Positions 11,482 to 22,189 of a stretch of 64,000 nucleotides of DNA are shown in pieces. How positions within the stretch are numbered: position 1 is the first letter of the stretch; each line of letters starts with the position of its first letter. The position numbers were made by a program, and so were the translations under genes. Source of the stretch: Elymus sibiricus (taxonomy: Eukaryota > Streptophyta > Magnoliopsida > Poales > Poaceae); NCBI GenBank assembly GCA_039707655.1, contig CM077673.1, positions 267,014,288-267,078,287 of the forward strand, given 5' to 3'. A model generated the notes under the pieces. That model did no database searches, was not told the origin of the DNA, and saw only the letters and a list, made by a program, of their open reading frames with translations.

Positions 11482-11994
11482 ATGACATCGCCAAGCTCCT
11501 CCAAGGACAAGTTCTTCGAGAAGGTCATCAACCCATACCTCCCTGAGGTTATGAAGCACCCTCAGGTCATTGAGATGCCTGAGGGGGTGCTCCACATCTG
11601 AGATGCTCAAGGTCCAAAGAAGGAGGGGAGCGAGAGGGCCATGCTTGTAGCGGTGGAGAAAGACTTCTTCAAGTGCCTAGGGATGGTTGAACGTTGTTTG
11701 AGTGCTAATCACTCTATGATCACGGACTTCATCCGGGAAAGTAAGAAGGACATCAAGGAAATTGAGGAGATGATCGTCAAGCTCCATGATAGGCTTCAAG
11801 ATCAACAAGCACAAATATACGATCTCCAAAACCAAAACTTTGAGTATGAATCTCGTTTCAAGAGGATGAGTTTTGCTACAACTTTTAGTATTCCAGAGAT
11901 GAGCTCTTCTTTGTTCAACGTGTACCCTATGCCATGGAAGAAGGAGAACGAGACTACCCCATCATCACCACCATCACAAAAGAAGGACGCTTGA
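11482..11994 (+). pseudogene. Env-position ORF of Gypsy X (coiled-coil protein)
   Basis: A 170-residue frame starts MTSPSSSKDKF at 11482 and ends with TGA at 11992. It is broken once by TGA at 11599-11601, which fits a CGA-to-TGA change. The middle (KKDIKEIEEMIVKLHDRL to QDQQAQIYDLQNQN) looks like a coiled coil; the C-terminus is Pro/Ser/Lys-rich. There is no signal peptide or membrane segment, so it is not an obvious envelope protein. It lies between pol and the 3' LTR, after an LTR-like module. Function unknown. Confidence 0.55.
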
Positions 11995-13570
11995 GTCCAT
12001 GGGTATGGGCACGACCCTTAGCTTGTTCCAAGCTTGGGGAAGGTGCCCCGGTATCGTATCACCATCACTTTTATCATTACCATCTATCTTAGTTCGATTC
12101 TTAGCTATTTCGTGATTTAGAGAAATAAAATTTCAGATTTTCTTTGCTTAGAATTTTTGCTTTGAGATCCATCTATCGTTGTAATCGAGTGTGAGAGTTA
12201 TATAATAAATATTAGTTGAGTTTGTGTGCTTTACTCTCATGCACCTATCATCATAGGATGACAATAAAAGAAATAGAAAGATTATATGCTAATCCCATGG
12301 GGAGTAATAAATTCACATAGAAAAAGTATAAGTGATAAAAGTTGTTGAGAATAAACAAACATAGCATTAGTAATTGATATAATCCATGCAAGATCATGAT
12401 AGAGAAGAGGAGATTCACATATAAATACACTATCTTGGACACCTTCTATGATTGTGAACCCCCATCAAATCTTATATATTGATCGTGTGTTTATGTTAGA
12501 CATGGAAGACAACATAATGATCATAATTGTTTACATTTGCATAAAAATTATATTGTCATGGATCCTTTAACATGTGGTGCTTGATTTTAGATCTTTTGCT
12601 AGCCAAGAATATTCTGCACTAAGTACATATACTACTTGTGCATCAAATAATCCCTTGAACCCAGTTTCTTTCCATGAGAGTCCACCATACCTACATATGG
12701 ATTGAATAAGATCCTTCAAGTAAGTTTTCATCGGTGCACAAAGCAATAAAAATTGCCCATAAATATGTATGATCTTTTATTGTAAGGGAAAATAAGCTTT
12801 GTACGATCTTGTGATGGCTAAGAAATAAAAGCAGCAGAGTGCATAATAAAGTTCACTATCACAAGGGGCAATATAAAGTGACATTCCTTTGCATTAAGAG
12901 TTCGCACATCCGAACAAATAGAAACGCATGACAACCTCTCATTCCCTCTGCGAAGGGCCTATCTTTTACCTTCTTAAGGCATTTATTTTCATGCCTGAGT
13001 GAATAATATTTATCCTTGTTTCGACCTATCAACTCTTTATTCGGAAAGCATCATGTGTTGAGGAAAGATCCAGATATATATATCCAGTTGGATGTAGGTA
13101 ATCATGACTCATTATTGTTGATATTATCCTTGAGATAAACAAGTTGGGCGTAAAAGATAATAAAGTCCCCATCTTCCTATGTGTCCGACGGAAACATTAG
13201 CTCCAAAAATATGCAATGAATGTCAACAATCATAGAAGGCTAAATGATAGTTGAGTATGTGAACTTGCTAGAATAAAAGCTCTTACATAGACTCTTCTCT
13301 TGAATATGATGAGTTATGATTATCTAAATGACTAATATCACCATTTGTTGGTTGTCAATAAAGTTTATGCTTCATACTCCAATAGTTGTGAATAGATTGT
13401 TACTTATTTATGAGAAGCTATATGATAGACAACTTGCCGCTATGTTAATATTCATGATGCTCTCATGTCTGTATTATGTTTTTATCGACTCCTCTCTCTC
13501 AAATCATGTGGTCATTATTTTCGAGTTCGAGTTTCGCTTGAGGACAAGCGAGCTCTAAGCTTGGTGGAGT
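11995..13570 (+). other. 3' non-coding region of Gypsy X
   Basis: About 1.6 kb of AT-rich DNA with no believable gene. It contains AAGCTTGGGGAAGGTGCCCC (12031-12050) and ends with the purine-rich tract AAGCTTGGTGGAGT directly before the LTR, which would prime plus-strand synthesis. Confidence 0.65.
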
Positions 13571-14690
13571 TGATACGTCCATTTTGCATCATGATTTATT
13601 ATTTATATTTATGTTATTCTTGTCCATTATTCCTCATTATCATACAATTCTTATGCCTTTTCTCTCTGAATATGCAAGGGACATCACAAAGAAGGAAATA
13701 TCTGGAAACTGGAATTCTGGACCGGGAAACCAAGAAAAAGGCAGAAAAATCACCAGACTCCAAATGACCTGAAACTTCATGGAGAATTTTTATGGAATAT
13801 TTAAGAATTATTGGGCCAAAGATATACTCGAGGGGGCCACCTGCTGGCCACAAGCCAACAGGGCGCCTCCACCCCCCTAGGCGCGCCCTGATGGCTTGTG
13901 GGGCCCCAGCAGGTCTCCCGACCCCCCTCTTCTCCTATATGATGTGTTCTACCCTAGAAAAAATCATAAGAAATCTTTCGGGATGAAGTGCTGCCATCTC
14001 GAGGCAGAAAGCTGGGCAGAGGCCCTTTTGCACTCCAGCAGGCCGATTCTGCCGGGGAAACTTCCCTTCGGGAGGGAGAGATCGAAGCCATCGTCATCAC
14101 CAATGCTTCCTCCTTCATGGGAGGACCAATATTCGTCAACATCTTCACTAGCACCATCTCATCTCAAACTCTAGTTCATCTCTTGTATGCAATCTTTGTC
14201 TCAAAACCTCATATTGGTACCTGTGGGTTGCTAGAAGTGTTGATTACATCTTGTAGTTGATGCTTGTTGGTTTACTTGGTGGAAGATATTATGTTCAGAT
14301 CCTTGATCATCATTATTATACCTCTGATCTTGAACATGTTGATGAGGTGTGAGTAGTTACTATTGTTCCCGAGGACATGGGAGACGTCTTGTTATAAGTA
14401 ATCATGTGAAGTTGGTATTCGTTCGATATTTTGATGATATATATGTTGTTGCTTCTCTTCGTGGTGTCATGTGAACGTCCACTACATGACACTTCACCAT
14501 GTTATGGTCCTAGGGGAAGTCATTGTGGAGTAGCAAGTAGATGATGGGTTGCGAGAGTGACAGAAGCTTAAACCCCAGTTTATGCGTTGCTTCATAAGGG
14601 GCTGATTTGGATCCACACGTTTCATGCTATGGTTAGATTTATCCTAATTCTTCTTTCGTAGTTGTGGATGCTTGCGAGAGGGGGTACTCA
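13571..14690 (+). repeat. 3' LTR of Gypsy X, truncated
   Basis: Starts TGATACGTCCATTTTGCATC, a typical wheat Gypsy LTR start. A GC-rich inverted repeat spans about 13838-13915. The LTR stops near 14690 where CACTA transposase coding sequence begins; the terminal CA is absent, so both partners were cut here by a deletion. Confidence 0.8.
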
Positions 14691-17600
14691 TAAGTGCGAT
14701 GATGACACTATTTGGACGCTTTCTACCCAAAGGCCATGTCATGCCTTCAAACCTGTACCAGTCGGAAAAAATCCTTCGTATACTTAAGATGCCCTATGAG
14801 AAGATAGATGCCTGTGAGAACGGATGTGCCTTATTTAGGCTTGAGTATGCGGTCTTGAACTATTGTCCCATTTGCAAGTCTTCCAGGTATGTTGTGGTAG
14901 ACAACGGTATGGGTGAGAAGAGGCAAACCAAAATCCCAGTTAATGTTCTTCGGTACATGCCAATCATACCAAGACTTCAAAGTCTTTTCATGGTCGAAGA
15001 GACAGCCAGATTGATGACATAGCACAAATTGGGCAAAAGAACCGAACTAGATGCAGATGGGAATCAGATGTTGGTATACACATCGGATGCTTCTGCGTGG
15101 AAGCAGTTCGATGCATTACATGAGCATAAAGCGGCAGATCCAAGGCATCCTTGAGTCGCCATCAGCACGGATGGGTTCAATGTGTTTGGTATGACGGCAA
15201 CCCAATACAGTTGTTGGACTGTATTTGTCATTCCACTCAATCTCCCCCGGACAGATTATGAAAAGAAAGAACATTTTCCTGACGTTGATAATTCCAGGGC
15301 CCAACTATCAAGGGAAGAATATGAATGTGTACATGCAGCCGCTTAAGGATGAATTGCAAGAAGTTTGGGATAATGGGTTCAAGAGATACGACGCCGCTAG
15401 AAAACAAAACTTCAAAATGCATGTCTGGTACATGTACTCGATGCATGACTTGCCGGCGTATGCGCTATTCGCTGGCTGGAGTACGCATGGAAGTTTCCCG
15501 TGCCCGACATGCAAGGCATCTCTTCGGTTTCATTGGTTGCAGGTGGGTCGGAAGTATTGTTGCTTCGACTTGCATAGACAGTTCCTGGATCCTCGCCATG
15601 AGTTCAGAAAATACAAAAAGAGCTTCATCAAAGGTAAAGTTGTCAAAAACTCAGCACCACCTGCGTTGACAGGCCAACAGATCCTGGATCAGATAAACGG
15701 TCTCGATCCTGATCCAGAGCGTCCAGGGTATTTCAAGGGGTATAATTCGGAACACACCTGGACTCACAAGACATGCTTGTGGGATCTTTCTTACTTCAAA
15801 GACCTCCTTCTTCCACACAACATCGACGTGATGCACACTGAAAAGAATATCGGAGTGGCCATTTTTGGTACATTGTTCGGCATAGAGAGGAAGTCAAAGG
15901 ATAATCCTAAGGCTAGAGTCGATCAGCAGACTCTATGTGATAGACCGTCACAGAACATGAGACAACCGAAAGGAAAGAAGAACTGGTCGAAGCCAAAGGC
16001 CTGGTTCAATCTTCCAAGGGGAGCTATGAGGGAAATTCTTTTGTGGGTGAAAATTCACTTGATGTTCCCCGATGGGTATGCAGCAAATCTAAAGAGGGGA
16101 GCGAGTCTTGAAAAATTGAAAATATTTGGTCTCAAGAGTCATGATTGGCACATATGGCTTGAGCGGGTAATGCCGGTGATGTTGTATGGCTTTATCCCTG
16201 AGGCTGAATGGCTAGTACTGGCAGAGCTGAACTATTTCTTCCGTGTTCTTTGTGCGAAAGAAATATCGCCTGACGTGCTAGCTGACATGGAAAAGTTGGC
16301 GCCGGAGTTGCTCTGCAAGTTAGAGACGATCTTTCCACCGGGCTTCTTTAATCCAATGCAACATTTGATTTTACATCTCCCGACCGAGGCAAGATTGGGG
16401 GGGCCCGTGCAAAATCGTTGGTGCTATGCAACTGAGAGGATGCAGAAGACGCTTCGAGCAAAATGTAAAAATAAACGTAGAATTGAAGCATCAATGGCCA
16501 AGGCATTCATTACTGAGGAGGCGGCAAACTTCGTGACAGCACACTACAAAGCCAAAAATCGACATTTGCATAATCCGAAGCCTCGGTACAATGCTAAAGA
16601 CCCTAAAAAGGTGGATCCAACCTCAGCCTATTCAAAGGGAAGGTCGCACCAGCCGCTGCTTGGAAACCATTAGTGTTGGATGTCGAAGAATGGCGGACTA
16701 TTTCGTTGTATATCTTCAACAACCTAGCAGAAGTGCGGCCGTATATCGAGTAAGTTCTCGGTACATTGTTTCACAACTTCTAATTCCTTTGAACTACTCT
16801 TATTCCCGGATATTTGATACAGTCGATACGTCGCCAAATTCTCGGATGGAGTGGTGATCCAAAAGGATTCCATCAAAGAGTATGATCTTCTGGCAAAGCA
16901 TGAAGGCGGCTATCCCGGTTTCATCTGTTGGTTCAAACAAACGGTAATTACCATTAATAGACAATTTCATTTCTTGGTCTAATTTGCGGCTAATACAACT
17001 ATCATTTCATATAATTTGTAGGCTAATTCAGAGTCTATGGATGCCGAATTGAGACAAGCCGCTAATGGTTTTGACTATAAGGTCCGCTCATTTGAGAAAT
17101 ACACCATCAACGGGTATCACTTTCGTACCTTCGGCAAAGAGCAATCTATGGCCGATCGAAAAACTACAAATTGTGGTGTCTCTGCTATGGGCGAAGGAGG
17201 TACCGAGTATTATGGAAGAGTTGAAGCGATTTATGAACTTCTATTCTATGGTGAAAACCCACCGAACGTCATAGTTTTCAAATGTTATTGGTTCCAACCG
17301 AAGGAGACTAGAAGGACTCATGAACATATAGGGCTAGTCGAAATCAAACAAAGCACCCATTTAGATGTTCCCGATGTTTATATTATGGCTCAATATGCGA
17401 CCCAAGTTTTCTATCTACCGTGGGCCTGCCAAACTGATAAAAATCTGAATGGTTGGGATGTCGTGTATGAAGTGCCGCCACATGCTAGACCAACTCCCCC
17501 CAATGAAGAGGATTATGAACCTCACATTAACCCAGACACATATGAAGGAGAATTCTTCCAAGAAACACGTCTTTCCAAAAAGCGTTTCAAGAACCGCTCT

Positions 17601-17849
17601 ACTTTACCCCAGAACATGGAAGTAGACATCGACAGTGAATCCGACTTCACCTCTGAGCCGGAACAAGAAGAGACGGAAGAAGAAGAAGAGGTTACTGCTG
17701 CGGATGACCTGTCAATGCTTGACCGATTGCAGAAAGGCCTTCCACATGTTGATGCCGCTGAACCCGATGAGCACGAGATTCATGACGACACGCGTGATAG
17801 TGATGAAGATGATGCATTTATTGATGACGACGATTCACACTATTATTAG
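14691..17849 (+). pseudogene. CACTA transposase (TNP2-like, DUF4218 and DUF4216 regions)
   Basis: The 5' end is lost. The first part has the Cys-rich ENGCALFRLEY...NYCPICK region; then come STDGFNVFG, IPGPNYQGKNMN, MHDLPAYALFAGWSTHG and the catalytic-core stretch IDVMHTEKN. A DUF4218-like region follows (RVMPVMLYGFIPEAEW to HLILHLPTEAR). After a frameshift near 16620 the exon ends at 16749. Short introns (16750-16822 and 16943-17021, GT...AG) separate an exon with YVAKFSDGVVIQ from the last exon, which carries a DUF4216-like part (VIVFKCYWF, QVFYLPW) and an acidic tail ending at 17849. Other lesions are TAG at 15020-15022, TGA near 15153 (fits CGA to TGA) and a frameshift in a C run near 15235. 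The protein would cut and paste the element. Confidence 0.88.
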
Positions 17850-19284
17850 TTCGTATGCATCTCAACTTTAATTATGTACATATTATTATTCATGTCAGGT
17901 ATTCTTTTTTTTGTTGTACTAATTTCGTTTACTCTTTGTCATGGCAGGTGTTGGAAGATGGTGGGCGCAGGTCCAGAGCGGGTGACGACCCGTGCGAGGG
18001 GTACTTCCATTCCACCCCTCTCTCTCCGGAGAGCTCTGATAGACAGTATTGGGACACCGGCGGGCTCTTCTTCGTCGTCGACGTTGCCGGCCACCGGGAG
18101 AGGAGGCCGGGGAGGGAAGAATATAGGTACAGGAAGTGGCCATGGGAGAGGTAGGCGGACTGCCTTGCCGCCACCCCCAGCTCATTCACCCGAGTACAGG
18201 ACTGCTAGGGTGGACCCGTCTGAGGTGGAGGCTACGGGGACTCCGGACCACGAGCCTCGGGTCGACTGGCGTTCGGCCCACGAGACTCCGGTCCCATAGG
18301 CTACGGCCCACGAGACTCCGGTCCCAGGGGCTACGTCCCAGGCGACTCCGGTCCTAGAGGCTTTGGCCCACGAGACTCCGGATATAGGGGCTACGTCCCA
18401 GTAGACGTTCGGATGGGATACCAGGCCGGATCCGTCTGAGGGGCCGGGTGGCCATGCTGATGGTGGCGGGGCTAAGTCTACTGATAGTGAGGGCAAGGTG
18501 GTTGAGGGGGTGAAAGTGTACCAGTGTGGTGGTACACGGCTCCCGCCCCTGCCGGTGACTCGCGAGCAGAGGCCGGTGATTAGGGTTGATGAGGAGAAGT
18601 AAGTGCATTTACTCCACCTTTTGCCTTCACGTTTCTTCAAATATCTAATGTGTTGGCCTTGTCATACTACAGGGGTTGGGATCACGCCGATGGAGTCCGC
18701 AGGCCCAACACCGTCCTTGGTGTGCTTTGCTGGCAACATTTCCCGGGGTTTGTCAGGTTGCCCGGTGAGGGGCAGCTTCCAGAGGTAGGATGGAGCTGGG
18801 AGCACTACAAGGCCGCCGAGGCCCCGCCGGGGGAGGTGATCAATGATGTCTTGTGCCACAAGAGGGCCGACATGGTGATCAATAGCTTTTGGGTAATTTC
18901 TCCTTTACGCAATTAAAAATTAAAAATAGCTAGTTATTGTACTACTAAGTGTTGTCTCGTTTGATTGCAGACCTTCTACGGTGTAAGGAGGGATACGAGG
19001 AGGCCGCTGCAACTGTTATCGATACCGAGTGCAAGCGCCTATTACAGAACTTACGCCACGAGGCTCGGGTGCAGGCTGTTCGAGACTACTACCCCACGCG
19101 TGGTATTAAGAAGGACAAGTCATCGTGCCGCGATAATTTTCTGAAGAAACCTCAGTACATGAAGGTAATTACCTATTCTTAAGGCCTTGTACTTAGTTTC
19201 CTTGATTTGATTCGTAGGCGTAGCGCTCAAATTTCTCTTTACTAACTTAGGTGCCCCTGAGATGGTGTGCGGATAAGATGGATT

Positions 19285-20275
19285 TGTCGTCGTTTTCTCA
19301 CCGGGGGTACCCCGAGACGGCAGATGCCATGGGATGGCTTGAGAGGTGAGAGCAAGGCTGCAGTGGAGATCCGGGACGGGTATGCGGATAGCACGCGGTG
19401 GTTTACCCAGGTTCGGGGCTCTACAGAGAGATAATACCCCTACTCCTGCATGTCTATATTTGAGGTGTATATGTAGTACAGGGTTGCTCCTGGAGCTGTG
19501 TCTGAGGAGGAAGAGGGAGCTGTGAGCTCCTTACCTTGCCTCGTATGTATGCATGCGTGAGCATGAGTGAGAGGGAGAGGATGATAGGAGGCCTCCCGTG
19601 AGTGTGTGGCTGCCTTTTGGAAGCTCCCCTGCTGCCTCTTATATAGGGAGGCCCAGGGGACAAGGCGTGGCCCACCGGCCAACTATCTACTATTGGAGAT
19701 GACAAGTGATGCAGGCTACAGTGCGCCACTATTGGAGCGCAGTGAAGTGACGCGCGACGGGTGCACAGCGGGGCACTATTCGCCAATAGTGCCCGACTGT
19801 AGCGGGGTGGCAGGCTCTGCAGTCCGTCAGCTACAATGTTGTCAGCTCGTGTCCGACGGGACGCCTGGAGCTGACTTCGCCGGGCCGCAGCCAGCCAGGA
19901 GGAGCCGGCAAGGAGGAGCCGGCCAGGAGGAGCCGGCCGGGCGGAGCCAGCCGGGAGGAGCCGGCCAGGAGGAGCCGGCAAGGAGGAGCCAGCCAGGAGG
20001 AGCCGGCCGGGAGGAGCCAGCCGGGAGGAGCCAGCCGGGAGGAGCCAGTTGGGCGGAGCCAGCCGGGAGGAGCCAGCCGGGAGGAGCCAGCCGGGCGGAG
20101 CCAGCCGGGAGGAGCTAGCCGGGAGGAGCCAGCCGGGCCATAGTTTTGTCTTCTGTCTTCACTTCTTCGTTCGTCTCGTTGATTCGCGGGGCTTGGCGTA
20201 CCGGGGGTGGCTCCCCCGATGTTTTAAAATGTTGAGTCGTCTCCTTGAGCCTACCCGGGGGTAATCCCCCCGACA
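19285..20275 (-). repeat. 3' LTR of the LARD element
   Basis: It matches 24979-26199 except for a shorter 15-bp minisatellite (about 19886-20138). A TATA box reads CTATATAAG on the minus strand at 19639-19647. Confidence 0.9.
19886..20138 (+). repeat. 15-bp minisatellite inside the left LARD LTR
   Basis: About 17 copies of a GGAGCCAGCCGGGAG-like unit, with variants in which GCC AGC alternates with GCC GGC. The copy-number gap to the other LTR accounts for the 230-bp LTR length difference. Confidence 0.9.
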
Positions 20276-21515
20276 GTAGCCTCCGAGCCTCCGGGCGACT
20301 TGGAGAGTCGGGCGGAGGGTCTTCGCCGTTGTTGTTGCAGAAGTTGTTGATGACGGTCGATTGCGGGTCGGGGACGACGCGGCTTGCTTCCGGCGGGGGC
20401 GCGCCAACGCACCCGCTGGGTGTAGCCTCCGAGCCTCCGGGCGACTCGAAGAGTCGGGCGGAGGGTCTTTGTTGTTGCTAAAGCAGACGGTGGCGTCGAG
20501 GACGCTGGGCGAGGACGCGGGGTCCGCCAACTGATGGGCGCGGGGCCCTGCCTGGCGCGGACGCGGGGTCCGCCGGCTGATGGGCGTGGGGGCCCTGCCG
20601 GGCGTGGACATGGAGTCCACCGGCTGGCTGTTTCCAGCGGGGGCGCGCCAGCGCACCCGCTGGGTGTAGCCTCCGAGCCTCCGGGCGACTCGAAGAGTCG
20701 GGCGGAGGGTCTTTGCTGCTGCTAAAGCAGACGGTGGCGTCGAGGTTGTCGGGCGAGGATGCGGGGTCCGCCAACTGATGGGCGCGGGGCCCCGCCTGGC
20801 GTGGACGCGGGGTCCGCCGGCTGATGGGCGCGGGGGCCCTGCCGGGCGTGGACGTGGAGTCCACCGGCTGGCTGTTTCCAGCGGGGGCGCGCCAGCGCAC
20901 CCACTGGGTGTAGCCTCCGAGCCTCCGGGCAACTCGAAGATTTGGGCGGAGGGTCTTTGCTGTTGCTGAAGCAGATAGTGGTGTCGAAGATGTCGGGCGC
21001 GGACGCGGGGTCCGCCGACTGAAGGGCGCAAGGCGCTGCCGGGGACGGACGCGTGGTCCGCCGGCTGATGGGCGTGGAGCCCTGCCGAAGGCGGACGCGG
21101 GGTCCGCTGGCTGTCGAGCGCGAGGCACTGCCGAGCGCGGACGTGGGGTTCGCCGGCTGATGGGCGTGGAGCCCTGCCGAGGGCGGACGCGGGGTCCGCC
21201 GACTGGTGGGCATGGAGCCCTGCCGAGGGCGGACGTGGGGTCCGCCGGCTGATGGGCATGGCGCCTTGCTGTGGGCGGACGCAGGGTCCGCCGGCTGTTG
21301 GCCGCGAGCCGCTGCCGGTCGCGGACGCGGGGTCCGCCGGCTGATGAGCGCGAGGCGCTGCCGAGGGCGGACGCGGGGTTCGCCGGCTGATGAGCGCGAG
21401 GCGCTGCCGAGGGCGGACGCGGGGTCCGCCGGCTGATGAGCGCGAGGCGCTGCCGAGGGCGGACGCGGGGTCCGCCGGCTGATGGGCGCGGGGCCCTGCC
21501 GGGAGTAGCCTCCGA
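20276..21515. repeat. LARD tandem array 1 (46-bp and 244-bp units)
   Basis: A 46-bp unit (core GGACGCGGGGTCCGCCGGC) repeats from about 20480 to 21515. Within 20400-21000 a longer unit of about 244 bp is repeated three times; it includes a copy of the GTAGCCTCCGAGCCTCCGGG sequence that adjoins the LTR at 20276. Confidence 0.85.
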
Positions 21516-22189
21516 GCCTCCGAGCGAGGTGGTTCCTCATGGGAATGATCATGCAAAAGACAAGTTTAGTCGATGCAGATATATCAAGTATTTGATTTTG
21601 GTAGTGCGAGTTTATGCAGAGGGTGCCGACTCGGTTTCATCCGAGCCCCCCTCAGTCTTTTTCATGTGCTCTCAGCTCTTTAGCTTTTGCTCTTGCTAGC
21701 CGGACAGCTGGGAGCCGGACTGTGGCTGAGGCGAAGAGTGGACCGCGGAGTGGAGCGTACAGTACTCGGACTCTGGGAGCAGACTCGACCGAGTAGATAC
21801 TCACAAATGAAATGACCGGGTTGCCCAAGCCGTTTTCTCCCAGGATGCCTTTCGCGCGGGGTGACCTCTAGCTTGTGCTCTCGCTAGCCGGACAGTCGCG
21901 GTGCGATCTGTAGCTGAGACAAAGAGTGGGCCTTCGGTACCGTACACGCTACTAGGCCGTCTCGTGGGAACGAACGTATCGGGCCAAGCGGCCAGCCCCA
22001 GGCCGAGACTAGCTGGCGCCGGGGTGAACAGTAAGGCAGCAGAATAAATGCGGAGATGGCCCTCGAGGGTCGCTCGGGGTTATTCGTTTTGTGTGTACGC
22101 TGCAAGGATATGCGGGTGGAGATCTCACATTGCTTCTTGGGTGCCGGCGAGGCAGTTTTGTCGATGTCGGTCAGTGCGGCCTGTAGCCG
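21516..22189. other. Spacer between the two LARD arrays
   Basis: No gene seen. A segment with GCTAGCCGGACAG and a following GCTGAG/AAGAGTGG part occurs twice (about 21685-21760 and 21870-21945), a degenerate duplication of about 185 bp spacing. Confidence 0.5.

Larger units (their letters stand above)
7677..14690 (+). mobile_element. Gypsy LTR retrotransposon X, 5' part missing
   Basis: The order is gag, protease, RT, RNase H, integrase, an extra ORF in the env position, a long non-coding stretch, a purine-rich tract and a 3' LTR. The left edge coincides with the terminus of transposon B and the right edge with the truncated CACTA element. All coding parts are disrupted. The RT-integrase order identifies Ty3/Gypsy; an env-position ORF suggests an Athila-like lineage, which is inference. 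Confidence 0.85.

Noticed and set aside
17855..17957. Upstream extension of CACTA ORF1 with a hydrophobic start
   Set aside because: The upstream ATG gives a membrane-like leader that overlaps the end of the transposase region; the family-like start at 17958 is more plausible.
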